From: Nocardiopsis sp. JB363
GTDB lineage: Bacteria > Actinomycetota > Actinomycetes > Streptosporangiales > Streptosporangiaceae
Length of the DNA: 38,411 nt
Direction of reading: 5' to 3'
NCBI RefSeq assembly: GCF_900143625.1
Contig: NZ_FRFF01000132.1
Span: 1 to 38,411 of the forward strand
Position 1 is the first letter of the stretch. The number at the start of each line of letters is the position of its first letter. The notes under the pieces were generated by a model. The model saw nothing but the letters and a program-made list of their open reading frames with translations, had not been told where the DNA came from and ran no database searches. Positions 16,745 to 24,950 of this stretch are shown here, in pieces. The position numbers and the translations under genes are program-made.

Positions 16745-17652
16745 GCGCGGACGGCACGCCCGCCGAGGATCCCTCCGCCGACGAGGCACTGGTGCGGTCG
16801 TTGTTGGAGTCCCAGCACCCGGATCTGGCGGGGCTGGAGCTGCGCGTCGTCGACGGCGGCTGGGACAACCGGATGTGGCGCCTGGGACCCGAGCTGGCCG
16901 TGCGCATGCCGCGCACCCCGCGCGCTCCGGGACTGCTGCGGAAAGAACACCGGTGGTTGCCGTCCCTGGCGCCCGGCCTGCCCCTGCCGGTGCCCGTCCC
17001 CGTCCGTACCGGGGCGCCCTCCCCTCGTTTCCCGCACGACTGGACGATCACGAGGTGGGTTCCCGGCGAACCCGCCGACCGGGCTCCGCTCCACGACCCG
17101 CGTTCCGCCCGGGCCCTGGCACGTTTCCTGTCCGCCCTCCACCACCCCGCGCCCGATGACGCACCCGGCGACCCCCAACGGGGTGTGCCGCTGTCGAAGG
17201 TCGCCGACGGGTTCGAGGAACGTCTACGGCGCGGGGACGTCGACGGCGACATCGACCGGGTCCTGGCCGTATGGGAACAGGCGCGGGCGGCACCCGAGTG
17301 GGACGGACCACCGCTGTGGTCGCACGGTGACCTGCACCCCGCCAACGTCGTGGGCACCGGCGGCGTCCTGACCGGAGTGATCGACTTCGGCGACATGTGC
17401 GCCGGTGACCCGGCCACCGACCTCTCGGCGGCCTGGCTCCTGCTTCCTTCGGGTTCGGCCGAGCGTTTCTTCTCCGAATACGCCCGCGCCGACGAGGCCA
17501 CCCTCCTGCGGGCGCGCGGGTGGGCGCTGCTGCGCTGTCGAGAACTCATCGGGATCGGTCGCGCCGGGGACGCCGGTCTTCCCGGTGGCAAGCCCACCTG
17601 GAGGAGACCGGCCCTGGACGCCCTGTCCCGGGTCCTCGCGTCGCGGCCCTGA
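16741..17652 (+). CDS. aminoglycoside phosphotransferase (APH)-fold kinase
   Basis: 303-residue small-molecule kinase of the APH/choline-kinase fold. The catalytic loop is HGDLHPANV with D197 and N202, and the metal-binding motif is IDFGD (214-218). The beta-strand that usually holds the ATP-anchoring lysine reads LAVRMPR, with Arg, as in many actinobacterial members of this subfamily. The substrate is unknown; antibiotic resistance cannot be inferred from the fold. The GTG start overlaps the serpin stop by 4 nt, so the two are made together, which is unusual and suggests a shared role. Convergent with the alpha/beta hydrolase gene 17 nt away. Confidence 0.9.
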   Translation: MSADGTPAEDPSADEALVRSLLESQHPDLAGLELRVVDGGWDNRMWRLGPELAVRMPRTPRAPGLLRKEHRWLPSLAPGLPLPVPVPVRTGAPSPRFPHDWTITRWVPGEPADRAPLHDPRSARALARFLSALHHPAPDDAPGDPQRGVPLSKVADGFEERLRRGDVDGDIDRVLAVWEQARAAPEWDGPPLWSHGDLHPANVVGTGGVLTGVIDFGDMCAGDPATDLSAAWLLLPSGSAERFFSEYARADEATLLRARGWALLRCRELIGIGRAGDAGLPGGKPTWRRPALDALSRVLASRP

Positions 17653-17669
17653 GCGTCCCCCGTGCGCGG

Positions 17670-18446
17670 TCAGGGATCCAGGAACTGTGAGGTGGCCTCG
17701 GCCAGCCTCTCCCGGGCCTCTTCCTCGGTCAGTTCCGGTTCCTCGTCACCGGCCTGGGCACCATAGGCGCCGAACTGGGCGTGGTTCATGCCTTCCACGG
17801 TCACCGTGACGGCGTCTGCGGGCAGGGCCGATCTTCGTTCCTCGATCTGGGTCAGGGGAAGGACCCCGTCCCGGCTTCCGGCGACCGAGAGCACCCGGAG
17901 GTCGTCCCGGTCGGCCAGGTCGGCGGCCTCCACCGCGTAGGAGGCCCACAGGACCAGCCCGGCCCAGTCGGTGTCGGTGTCACCGACGCCCACGTGCTGG
18001 GCGGCGAAGGCGCCGCCCATGGAGTGTCCGCCCAGGAACCAGGTGTCCACCTCCGGCGCCTCGGCCACCATGGTCTCAGCGCGGTCCTGGTCGAACAGGG
18101 CCAGATTGAGGCGCACGTGGGGCACCACCACGGTGACTCCGGTGGCGGCCACCACCGGAGCCCAGGTCGCCACGTAGGCGTCGGGCTCCACCCGGGCACC
18201 CGGATAGAACACCACACCGGTTCCCGAGGGTTCCCCGGAGGGGGCCAGCAGTACGTGGCCCTCGCCCCGGATCACCTCCACGTCCGGGTTCTCCCCCGCT
18301 TCCCGCAGCGGTTCGGCCTCGGCCCGGTGCGGGGTGAGCGCCCAGCCGAAGAAGGCCACGGTCGCCACCAGCGACAGCGCCACCACCGCGGCCAGGGTCC
18401 ACACCAAGACCCTTCTCAGGCGGGGCTTTCCCACCAGCTCCCCCAT
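17670..18446 (-). CDS. membrane-anchored alpha/beta hydrolase
   Basis: 258 residues. One N-terminal helix (about 12-37) after a basic stretch anchors it with the catalytic domain outside. The triad is visible: nucleophile S142 in GGHSMGGAF, acid D203 in GSRDGV, and H232 in GMNHAQFG. The GVVFYPGARVEPDAY segment fits the alpha/beta-hydrolase group often called dienelactone-hydrolase-like. Substrate unknown. The ATG at 18446 has GGGAGGG upstream. It lies 21 nt after the PIG-L gene on the same strand, so the two probably form a two-gene operon acting on a carbohydrate or acyl substrate. Confidence 0.88.
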   Translation of the reverse strand: MGELVGKPRLRRVLVWTLAAVVALSLVATVAFFGWALTPHRAEAEPLREAGENPDVEVIRGEGHVLLAPSGEPSGTGVVFYPGARVEPDAYVATWAPVVAATGVTVVVPHVRLNLALFDQDRAETMVAEAPEVDTWFLGGHSMGGAFAAQHVGVGDTDTDWAGLVLWASYAVEAADLADRDDLRVLSVAGSRDGVLPLTQIEERRSALPADAVTVTVEGMNHAQFGAYGAQAGDEEPELTEEEARERLAEATSQFLDP

Positions 18447-18467
18447 CGAGCCCTCCCATCGGTCATG

Positions 18468-19208
18468 TCAGACCTCGAACACCTCGAAGGAGGTGGCCAG
18501 CGGCACCCCCACCCGCTCTCCCGCAGCGACGGCGCCCTCGCGCAGGAAGGTCCGCTGGTCGAACCCGTCCAGGTTGGCCAGGTAGACCTCGTGCGCGTCC
18601 AGGGAGGCGATGCCCGCGGCCAGGTTCTCCTCGCTCAGCTCCACGTGGTGCGTGGGCTCCGGCGCGGCCCCGAAGGCCACCATCCGCACCCCCGACCACG
18701 GTTCGGTGCCCTCCGCCGACTGCTCGGGGAAGACCCACCGGTTGGCGGCGTCGCGCACCGCGTCCAGCAGAGCCGGCCCCAACACGCGGTGATCGACGTG
18801 GTTGAACCCGCCGCCCCCGGCGAAGTGCTCTCGGAAGTTGATGGACACGATCACGTCGGGCCGGTGCCGGCGGATCGCCCCGGCCAGGGCCCGCCGCAGT
18901 GGCAGCCCGTACTCCAGCATGCCGTCGGGAAAGTCCAGGAACTCCACGGTGCCGGCGCCGACGGCCGCGGCCGAGGCGTGCTGCTCGGCCATGCGCACCG
19001 GGGCACAGGCGCCCGGGTCGAGCGAGTCGATCCCCGCCTCGCCCTTGGTCACCAACAACTCGATGACGTCCTTGCCCTGTGACGTCCATCGATGGATCGC
19101 CGAGGAAACGCCGAACTCCAGGTCATCGGGGTGGGCCACCACTGCCAGGGCCCGCTGCCAATCCTCCGGGAACGGCCGGGGGGCGCTGTTTCGCGTCGTC
19201 TCGTCCAT
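18468..19208 (-). CDS. PIG-L family N-acetylglucosamine-type deacetylase
   Basis: 246-residue zinc hydrolase of the LmbE/PIG-L fold, which removes N-acetyl groups from GlcNAc-containing or similar substrates. The zinc-binding motif is AHPDDLEFG (H26, D28 base, D29) and the second is HVDH (137-140). Other PIG-L features are KGEAGIDS and VEFLDFPDGML. It is cytoplasmic, without a signal peptide. Mycothiol enzymes MshB and Mca belong to this fold, but I see nothing that ties this protein to them. The ATG at 19208 lacks a Shine-Dalgarno sequence. It is followed by the membrane alpha/beta hydrolase 21 nt downstream. Confidence 0.9.
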   Translation of the reverse strand: MDETTRNSAPRPFPEDWQRALAVVAHPDDLEFGVSSAIHRWTSQGKDVIELLVTKGEAGIDSLDPGACAPVRMAEQHASAAAVGAGTVEFLDFPDGMLEYGLPLRRALAGAIRRHRPDVIVSINFREHFAGGGGFNHVDHRVLGPALLDAVRDAANRWVFPEQSAEGTEPWSGVRMVAFGAAPEPTHHVELSEENLAAGIASLDAHEVYLANLDGFDQRTFLREGAVAAGERVGVPLATSFEVFEV

Positions 19209-19267
19209 GAAGGACACACTACGGAAAACACGCGCCCCCGGAGCCGTTGTCCACAGGGGCTGTTTCC

Positions 19268-20104
19268 TCAGGCCTGCACGGGGCCGCCGGTGGTGGGCGG
19301 TCCCCCGGCCGAACCGTTGGGCGAGCGACCGGCGTTGCCCCGCTGAGCGGCCTGCTGAGCGGCGCGCTGCTTGGCCGCGGTGGCCATCTGCTCCTGGATC
19401 TCCTTGGGCACGGTGATGGGCAGCAGTTCGCTGGGCGGCGCCGGCTGGTCCCCGCGCACCACCACGATGCCGGCGAACACCTGCTCGATCTCCGACATCA
19501 CCTCGGGTTTGGAGGCGCCCTCGCCGCGGATGACACCGCGCAGCACCCAACGGGGCCCGTCCACGCCGATGAACCGGACCCGCTGCCCCAGCTGGCGACC
19601 GTCCTCGGTCTTCTTGTCCTTGATCGGGATGACGGCCCGCAGCTCCGGGCCGAAGGTGCCCTCGTGGTCCTCGACCTTGCCGCCCTGCCGCGTGACCTGC
19701 TCGCGCAGTTCCTCGCGCATCTCGTCCCACAGCCCGGAGGACTTGGGCGCGGCGAAGGGCTGCACCTGTAGGGCGGTCTTGCCGCGCACCAGGGTCACCC
19801 CGATGATCTTCTGCTTGCCCTTGTCGTCCTGGGCGACGTTCACCTGGATCTCGGCGCCCTGATCCGTGGGCAGGAGCATGCTGCCCAGGTCCATCCGCTT
19901 GGCCTCGGGAGCGCCCTCGGTGGTGTCCCAGGGTCCGCCGATCCGGTAACGGTCCTCGGCCTTGTCAGGCTGTGCCGAGGGGCGCTCCGGCTCCACCTCG
20001 TTGTCGAACGAGACCGCCCCGGCGGCTCCACGTCGCTTGGGACGGGTCTCCTCCGCGGCTCTCTCGGTCTCCTGGTCCCGCTTCTTACGGCGGCGTCCGA
20101 ACAC
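19268..20104 (-). CDS. DUF3710 family protein
   Basis: 278 residues, function unknown, found next to dut across actinobacteria (Rv2696c type). A basic N-terminus (FGRRRKKRD) leads into the DUF3710 core from about residue 53: RIGGPWD, then RMDLGSMLLP, FAAPKSSGLWDEMREELREQ, GPRWVLRGVIRGEGA and FAGIVVVRGDQPAPP. The last 45 residues are Gln/Ala/Gly-rich and low complexity. The GTG at 20104 has AGGTGAAGG upstream and yields the usual MFGRRRKK beginning. It lies 60 nt after dut and is probably cotranscribed with it. Confidence 0.92.
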   Translation of the reverse strand: MFGRRRKKRDQETERAAEETRPKRRGAAGAVSFDNEVEPERPSAQPDKAEDRYRIGGPWDTTEGAPEAKRMDLGSMLLPTDQGAEIQVNVAQDDKGKQKIIGVTLVRGKTALQVQPFAAPKSSGLWDEMREELREQVTRQGGKVEDHEGTFGPELRAVIPIKDKKTEDGRQLGQRVRFIGVDGPRWVLRGVIRGEGASKPEVMSEIEQVFAGIVVVRGDQPAPPSELLPITVPKEIQEQMATAAKQRAAQQAAQRGNAGRSPNGSAGGPPTTGGPVQA

Positions 20105-20164
20105 GCCTTCACCTCTTCGCTTCTTCGTGGGTCCCGGAATCACACCGGGGAGTCGGGGACGTCA

Positions 20165-20608
20165 TCACCGTGCGGCGTGGCCCCCGGTCGAACCGAAACC
20201 ACCCGATCCCCGCACCGAGTCCGGCAACGTGTCCGCCTCGACGAACACGGCCCGCTCCACGCGTTGGATCACCAGTTGGGCGATCCGGTCCCCGCGCGCG
20301 AGTTCCACCGGGGTGTGGGAGTCGGTGTTGAGCAGGGTCACCCTGATCTCACCCCGGTAGCCGGCGTCCACGGTGCCCGGAGCGTTGACGATAGTCAGTC
20401 CGCAGCGAGCGGCCAACCCCGACCGTGGGTGCACGAAGGCCGCGTATCCGTCGGGCAGGGCGATCGCCAGGCCGGTGGGCACCGTGACGCGTTCCCCCGG
20501 GGCGAGGACCACGTCGGTGGCGGTGTACAGATCCGCGCCCGCGTCGCCGGGGTGGGCGTAGGAGGGCAGGGGCAGCCCGGGGTCTGAACGACGGACCGTG
20601 ACGGGCAC
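20165..20608 (-). CDS. dut: dUTP diphosphatase (dUTPase)
   Basis: Trimeric dUTPase that hydrolyses dUTP to dUMP and PPi, keeping uracil out of DNA and feeding dTMP synthesis. All five motifs are present: HPGDAGADL (1), [11 protein letters not shown] (2), [14 protein letters not shown] (3), [12 protein letters not shown] (4) and [10 protein letters not shown] (5). I choose the GTG at 20608 (147 residues) because GGAAGG (20616-20621) lies exactly 7 nt upstream and homologues begin a few residues before RRxDP. A GTG at 20638 would add ten residues but has only a poor ribosome site. Followed by the DUF3710 gene, as in Mycobacterium. Confidence 0.96.
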   Translation of the reverse strand: MPVTVRRSDPGLPLPSYAHPGDAGADLYTATDVVLAPGERVTVPTGLAIALPDGYAAFVHPRSGLAARCGLTIVNAPGTVDAGYRGEIRVTLLNTDSHTPVELARGDRIAQLVIQRVERAVFVEADTLPDSVRGSGGFGSTGGHAAR

Positions 20609-20739
20609 CCGGGTGCCTTCCAAGGATGAGGTACTCACATCTGCCGAGCCTATCGTTCCCCAGGCGTTGCCCGGGTGGTCCAACGGTCCCTCGGGCCGGG
20701 TCGCGGCGAAGCGTTCCGGGAGGTGGTCGGAGCCGTGAA

Positions 20740-20787
20740 CGAGGGCGGGGCGACCCCGGGTGTGTCCCCGGCGCCGCCCCGCCCTCG
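20740..20787 (-). terminator. hairpin terminator of valS
   Basis: A perfect 13-bp inverted repeat (20740-20752 with 20775-20787) encloses a second 5-bp stem (20756-20760 with 20767-20771). It lies 19 nt past the valS stop. There is no clear U-run. Confidence 0.7.
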
Positions 20788-20805
20788 CGTGTTCTCGCCG
20801 AATCG

Positions 20806-23391
20806 TTACTCGGCGGCCGGCTCCTCGGCCGGGGGCATGGTCACCTCGACGGTGAGTTCGGCGTCGTCGGTGACGTGGAAGTCGATCCCGGCGGCGCGAC
20901 CGGCGGCCGCGATGTCGGCCCGGGCGGCGCGGGCCGCCTCGACCTGCTTGCCGGAGACCTTCACGTGTTCGACCTCGGCGCGCATGGACAGCTTGGCCTC
21001 GGACTTGGCCTTGCGGACCTCGCGCAGCACCTCGGCGGTGGCGGCGAGGACGGCCGGGTCACCGCCCGCGGCTGCGGAACGGTACTCGGCGGCGTCCGGC
21101 CAGGCCTGGGCGTGCACCGAACCGTCCTGCCACCAGCTCCACACCTCTTCGGTGACGAAGGGGACGAAGGGCGCGAACAGCTTGTGCAGGGCACCCAGGG
21201 CGATGAGCAGCGCGGCACGGGCCGAGGCGCCCTCCGCGGACTCGGTGTCGTAGGCGCGGGTCTTGACCAGCTCCAGGTAGTCGTCACAGAAGTCCCAGAA
21301 GAAGCGCTCGGTGCGCTCCAGGGCCCGCGTGTGGTCGTAGTCGACGAACGCGGTGGTGGCCTCCTCGACCACCTGGGCCAGGGCCGCCAGCATCGCCCGG
21401 TCCAGGGGCTCGGTGACCCTGGTCGGGTCGGTGGAGGCGTTCTCACCCGCGACCGACATGACGAACTTGCTGGCGTTGAGGACCTTGATCGACAGCCGGC
21501 GGCCGATCTTCATCTGGCCCTCGTCCATGGCGGTGTCGGTGCCCAGACGGCCGCTGGCCGCCCAGTACCGGATCGCGTCGGAGCTGTACTTCTCCAGCAG
21601 CGCGACCGGGGTGACGACGTTGCCCTTGGACTTGGACATCTTCTTGCGGTCCGGGTCCAGGATCCAGCCGGAGATGCCGGTGGTGCTCCAGGGCAGGGTG
21701 CCGTTCTCGAAGTCGGCGCGGACCACGGTGGAGAACAGCCAGGTGCGGATGATGTCCTGCCCCTGGGGGCGGTAGTCCATCGGGAAGACCCGCTCGAACA
21801 GGTCCTGGTCGCGTTCCCAGCCGGAGGCGATCTGCGGCGACAGCGAGGAGGTCGCCCAGGTGTCCATGACGTCGGGGTCGCCCATGAACCCGCCTCCCTG
21901 CCCGCGCTGTTCCTCGGTGTACCCGGCGGGCACCTGGGAACTGGGGTCGATGGGCAGCTGGTCCTCGGTGGGCAGCAGCGGCTCGTCGTACTTCGGGTTG
22001 CCCTCGGCGTCCAGCGGATACCAGACCGGGAAGGGGACGCCGAAGAAGCGCTGCCGGCTGATCAGCCAGTCACCGTTGAGGCCCTGGACCCAGTTCTCGT
22101 AGCGCTGGCGCATGTGGGCCGGGTGCCAGGTGAGTTCCCGGCCGCGCTCGATGAGTCGGGCGCGGATGTCCTCGTCCCGGCCGCCGTTGCGGATGTACCA
22201 CTGGCGGGTGGTGACGATCTCCAGGGGCTTGTCGCCCTTCTCGAAGAACTTCACCGGGTGGGTGATGGGCGTGGGCTCGCCGACCAGGTCGCCACCGGCG
22301 CGCAGCAACTCCACGGTGCGCTCGCGCGCGGTGTGGACGGTGGCCCCGACCAGGCGCCCGTAGGCCTCGCGCGCGGCCTCGGATTCGATGCCCTTGGGCG
22401 GGTCGGCGATGACTCGGCCGTCCCAACCGATGATGGGCCGGGTCTCCAGCTGGAGCTCACGCCACCAGGTGACGTCGGTGGTGTCACCGAAGGTGCAGAT
22501 CATGGCGATGCCGGACCCCTTCTCGGGGTCGGCCAGGCGGTGTGCCTTGACCGGGACCTCGACACCGAAGACCGGTGTGGTCACGGTGGTGCCGAACAGG
22601 TCCTGGTAACGCTCGTCGTCGGGGTGGGCCACCAGCGCGACGCAGGCGGCCAACAGCTCGGGGCGGGTGGTCTCGATGTGGACCGGGGCGCCGTCGGGCT
22701 TGTGGAAGGCGACCTTGTGGTAGGCGCTGGGACGCTCACGGTCCTCCAGCTCGGCCTGGGCCACCGCGGTGCGGAACGTGACGTCCCACAGGGTGGGCGC
22801 CTCGGCCATGTAGGCCTCACCTCGGGACAGGTTGCGCAGGAAGGCGCGCTGGGCGGCCGTGCGGGAGTTGTCGTCGATGGTGGCGTAGGTGTGCCGCCAG
22901 TCGACGCTCAGCCCCAGACGGCGCCAGATCGACTCGAAGACCTTCTCGTCCTCGATGGTGAGCTTGTCGCACAGCTCGATGAAGTTGCCCCGGGAGACGG
23001 GCACCTGGCGCTTGGGGTCGGGCTTGGCCGGCGGCTCGAAGTCCGGGTCGTAGGGGACCGAGGGGTCGCAGCGCACACCGTAGTAGTTCTGGACACGACG
23101 CTCGGTGGGCAGACCGTTGTCGTCCCATCCCATCGGGTAGAAGACGGCCTTGCCGTTCATGCGCTGAAAACGCGCGACGGTGTCGGTGTGCGTGTAGGAG
23201 AACACGTGGCCGATGTGCAGCGATCCCGAGACCGTGGGCGGCGGGGTGTCGATCGAGTAGACGTCCTCGCGGCCACGGGTGCGGTCGAAATGGTAGACGC
23301 CGGACTCATCCCATACGTCCACCCACTTCGCCTCGATACCGTCCAGCGAAGGCTTGTCGGGCATGCGGAAGGAATGAGAGCGGTTGGTCAT
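20806..23391 (-). CDS. valS: valyl-tRNA synthetase, archaeal-type
   Basis: Class I synthetase of 861 residues charging tRNA-Val. The HIGH motif is LHIGH at 58-62 and KMSKS is at 584-588 ([11 protein letters not shown]). The editing (CP1) domain lies between, with [20 protein letters not shown]. The sequence [20 protein letters not shown], the [20 protein letters not shown] segment and the short C-terminus without a long coiled-coil arm resemble the archaeal-type ValRS rather than the standard bacterial one. The ATG at 23391 has no Shine-Dalgarno sequence; TACCAT sits 7 nt upstream, so the mRNA may be leaderless. No T-box is seen. The gene interrupts the dut to DUF4193 order known from Mycobacterium. 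Confidence 0.95.
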   Translation of the reverse strand: MTNRSHSFRMPDKPSLDGIEAKWVDVWDESGVYHFDRTRGREDVYSIDTPPPTVSGSLHIGHVFSYTHTDTVARFQRMNGKAVFYPMGWDDNGLPTERRVQNYYGVRCDPSVPYDPDFEPPAKPDPKRQVPVSRGNFIELCDKLTIEDEKVFESIWRRLGLSVDWRHTYATIDDNSRTAAQRAFLRNLSRGEAYMAEAPTLWDVTFRTAVAQAELEDRERPSAYHKVAFHKPDGAPVHIETTRPELLAACVALVAHPDDERYQDLFGTTVTTPVFGVEVPVKAHRLADPEKGSGIAMICTFGDTTDVTWWRELQLETRPIIGWDGRVIADPPKGIESEAAREAYGRLVGATVHTARERTVELLRAGGDLVGEPTPITHPVKFFEKGDKPLEIVTTRQWYIRNGGRDEDIRARLIERGRELTWHPAHMRQRYENWVQGLNGDWLISRQRFFGVPFPVWYPLDAEGNPKYDEPLLPTEDQLPIDPSSQVPAGYTEEQRGQGGGFMGDPDVMDTWATSSLSPQIASGWERDQDLFERVFPMDYRPQGQDIIRTWLFSTVVRADFENGTLPWSTTGISGWILDPDRKKMSKSKGNVVTPVALLEKYSSDAIRYWAASGRLGTDTAMDEGQMKIGRRLSIKVLNASKFVMSVAGENASTDPTRVTEPLDRAMLAALAQVVEEATTAFVDYDHTRALERTERFFWDFCDDYLELVKTRAYDTESAEGASARAALLIALGALHKLFAPFVPFVTEEVWSWWQDGSVHAQAWPDAAEYRSAAAGGDPAVLAATAEVLREVRKAKSEAKLSMRAEVEHVKVSGKQVEAARAARADIAAAGRAAGIDFHVTDDAELTVEVTMPPAEEPAAE

Positions 23392-23600
23392 GGGGGCAAT
23401 GGTAATGCTCCCGAGAGCCTGTTCGCTCCGGGTTTTCAAGCCGCTGACCGCCGAGGGAACGTGATCCGGGCCTCGGTCGCGAGCGGGGCTCGGGCGCACG
23501 CCGCGCTGCACGGGACGGCCCCGGCGTGAAAGACTTTCACCGCAGACGGTGCGCGTGTGCGCGCACCATCGTACGCACAAGGAAACGGTGAACGATTCAC

Positions 23601-23876
23601 ATGGCTAAAAAGGACGGTGAGGTCGCACCGGTCGTCCTCGGTATGGTCGCGGGCTTCGCGGCCGAGTTCGTCACTCGCAAGGCGCTGACCTTCGCTTGGA
23701 CGCGCGCGACGGGCGAGGAACCGCCGACGGACCTGGAGTCCCCCGATGTGAGCCTGGGACGTGCCCTGAGCTGGGCCGTGGTCGCGGGCGTGGGTGTGGA
23801 GGTGGCCCGGGTCCTGGCCGTGCGCGCCGCTCGCAAGCAGCTGGTCGGGTCCGGCGGACGCGACCTGGACATCTGA
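23601..23876 (+). CDS. DUF4235 family small membrane protein
   Basis: 91 residues, function unknown. Two hydrophobic segments (about 10-25 and 54-72) flank VTRKALTFAWTRATGEEPPT, which matches the DUF4235 pattern (RKxxxxxWxxATGxxxP), followed by a C-terminal helix with basic residues. Probably an inner-membrane protein. The ATG has AAGGAAACGG about 10-20 nt upstream. It is divergent from valS and stands alone. Confidence 0.85.
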   Translation: MAKKDGEVAPVVLGMVAGFAAEFVTRKALTFAWTRATGEEPPTDLESPDVSLGRALSWAVVAGVGVEVARVLAVRAARKQLVGSGGRDLDI

Positions 23877-24137
23877 CCGGAAAATCCGATCGCGGCGCGT
23901 GTAGGGACCGCCCCACCTCGAAGAACGGGTGGCGGTGGACGGCTCACCCCACCGGGATCCTCCCCGTCTGGAGTCGGCCGTCCACCGCCCGCCGTCGTCG
24001 TCGCGCCCGCCGCCGTGCGGAACCCCCGATCACCCGGAGGCGGCGATCCGGTCACCGGGCGGTGACCGTCGCGGGTCCGTTCCCTGGCCCCGTCGGGTTC
24101 TCGGGACCGTCGGGGGAGCAGGGGACCCGTCGATCAC
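23877..24137. other. intergenic region with two inverted repeats
   Basis: No gene seen. A perfect 13-bp inverted repeat (23931-23943 with 23977-23989, 33-nt loop) and a 9-bp palindrome (24049-24057 with 24060-24068) lie between the convergent DUF4235 and DUF4193 genes. They may act as terminators, though neither has a U-run. Confidence 0.5.
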
Positions 24138-24434
24138 TCAGGTGCATTCCTTGCAGACCAGTTGGCCGGCGCGCTGCTCGGCGAGCTGACTGCGGTGGTG
24201 CACCAGGAAACAGCGCGAGCAGGTGAACTCATCGGCTTGGCGGGGCAGTACGCGGACCGCGAGCTCTTCGCCCGACAGGTCCGCACCGGGCAGCTCCATG
24301 CCCTCCGCCACCTCGTCGGGGTCGACGTCGATGGTCCCGGTGCCCTTGTCCACGCGCCGCGCTTGCAGCTCCTGGAGGCTGTCCTCGTTGATGTCCTCGT
24401 CAGTCTTGCGCGGGCTGTCGTAGTCGGTGGCCAT
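24138..24434 (-). CDS. DUF4193 zinc-ribbon protein
   Basis: 98-residue actinobacterial protein (Rv2699c type) of unknown function. Conserved features are MATDYDSPRKTDEDINEDSL at the start, LPGADLSGEELAVRVLPRQ in the middle, and a C-terminal zinc ribbon with CSRC and CKEC as metal ligands around FLVHHRSQLA. The resemblance to RNA-polymerase-binding or RNA-associated zinc ribbons is only general. The ATG at 24434 has GGAG about 9 nt upstream. Its neighbours in Streptomyces are also cutRS and dut. Confidence 0.95.
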   Translation of the reverse strand: MATDYDSPRKTDEDINEDSLQELQARRVDKGTGTIDVDPDEVAEGMELPGADLSGEELAVRVLPRQADEFTCSRCFLVHHRSQLAEQRAGQLVCKECT

Positions 24435-24950
24435 CTCTGCTAACTCCATCCCCCTCGTTTAGTGCCTCATCGCGCGGGTGTAACGCTTGAGAGACCTTCG
24501 TTGTGCCCGAATCGGCCCATGAGTTTTTCTGAAGTTCGTGTCGGTGCCCCCTCCCGGGTCACCTGCCACAGGTCAGTAGCGCTTTCACGAAAACGTGACC
24601 GGAGGCGGCCAATATTCGATGGCCCCTGCACTGGTCGTTCTTCGTGTACTACCCAACGTCAGACATCTCGTAGACCGGAAAACACGTACGCGCCCACATG
24701 AAGGGCAAGTATGGAACACTCCCCCGGGTTCGGGCGAAAACCAAGACATGCCCATGTCAGGAGGGATTCCCTCCGTGTCCACGCCCGGGGAAGCATACCC
24801 ACCCCGACTCGGCGCTCGTGACAGGGGTGGGCGTGTCTTCGGACACGTATAAATACCACGAAGCGGGGACGGGCGCAGCTTCGGACGCGTGAGACCGGTG
24901 CGCCCCCCTTTTTCCAAGGGACGTTTCCGGGGCCGAACCGATCGGTTCCC
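24435..24950. other. 516-nt intergenic region, AT-richer, structured
   Basis: No convincing gene. Notable elements are a palindrome GGAGGGATTCCCTCC (24760-24774) and a UUCG-tetraloop hairpin (CGTGTC-TTCG-GACACG, 24832-24847) followed by TATAAATA. A minus-strand ORF of 56 codons (ATG at 24755, end 24585) with CPSC, and a plus-strand one at 24698-24892, both lack a ribosome site. It contains the promoter of DUF4193 and the end of the cutRS transcript; a small RNA is possible. Confidence 0.4.

Noticed and set aside
16741..17652. Aminoglycoside resistance gene
   Set aside because: The fold is shared by many metabolic kinases, and the context (serpin) gives no sign of a resistance role.
18468..19208. 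Mycothiol enzyme (MshB or Mca)
   Set aside because: Only the general PIG-L zinc motifs are shared; nothing specific to either enzyme is visible and no mycothiol gene is near.
20626..23529. 967-codon plus-strand ORF opposite valS
   Set aside because: Same type of antisense shadow; low-complexity GVG/RGD composition without domains.
23392..23600. T-box or other riboswitch before valS
   Set aside because: I looked on the minus strand for the T-box conserved bulge and a terminator and saw neither.
24585..24755. 56-codon minus-strand ORF with a CPSC motif
   Set aside because: No ribosome site (CCTCC lies where one is expected), no second CxxC, and no known homologue; noted only as possible.
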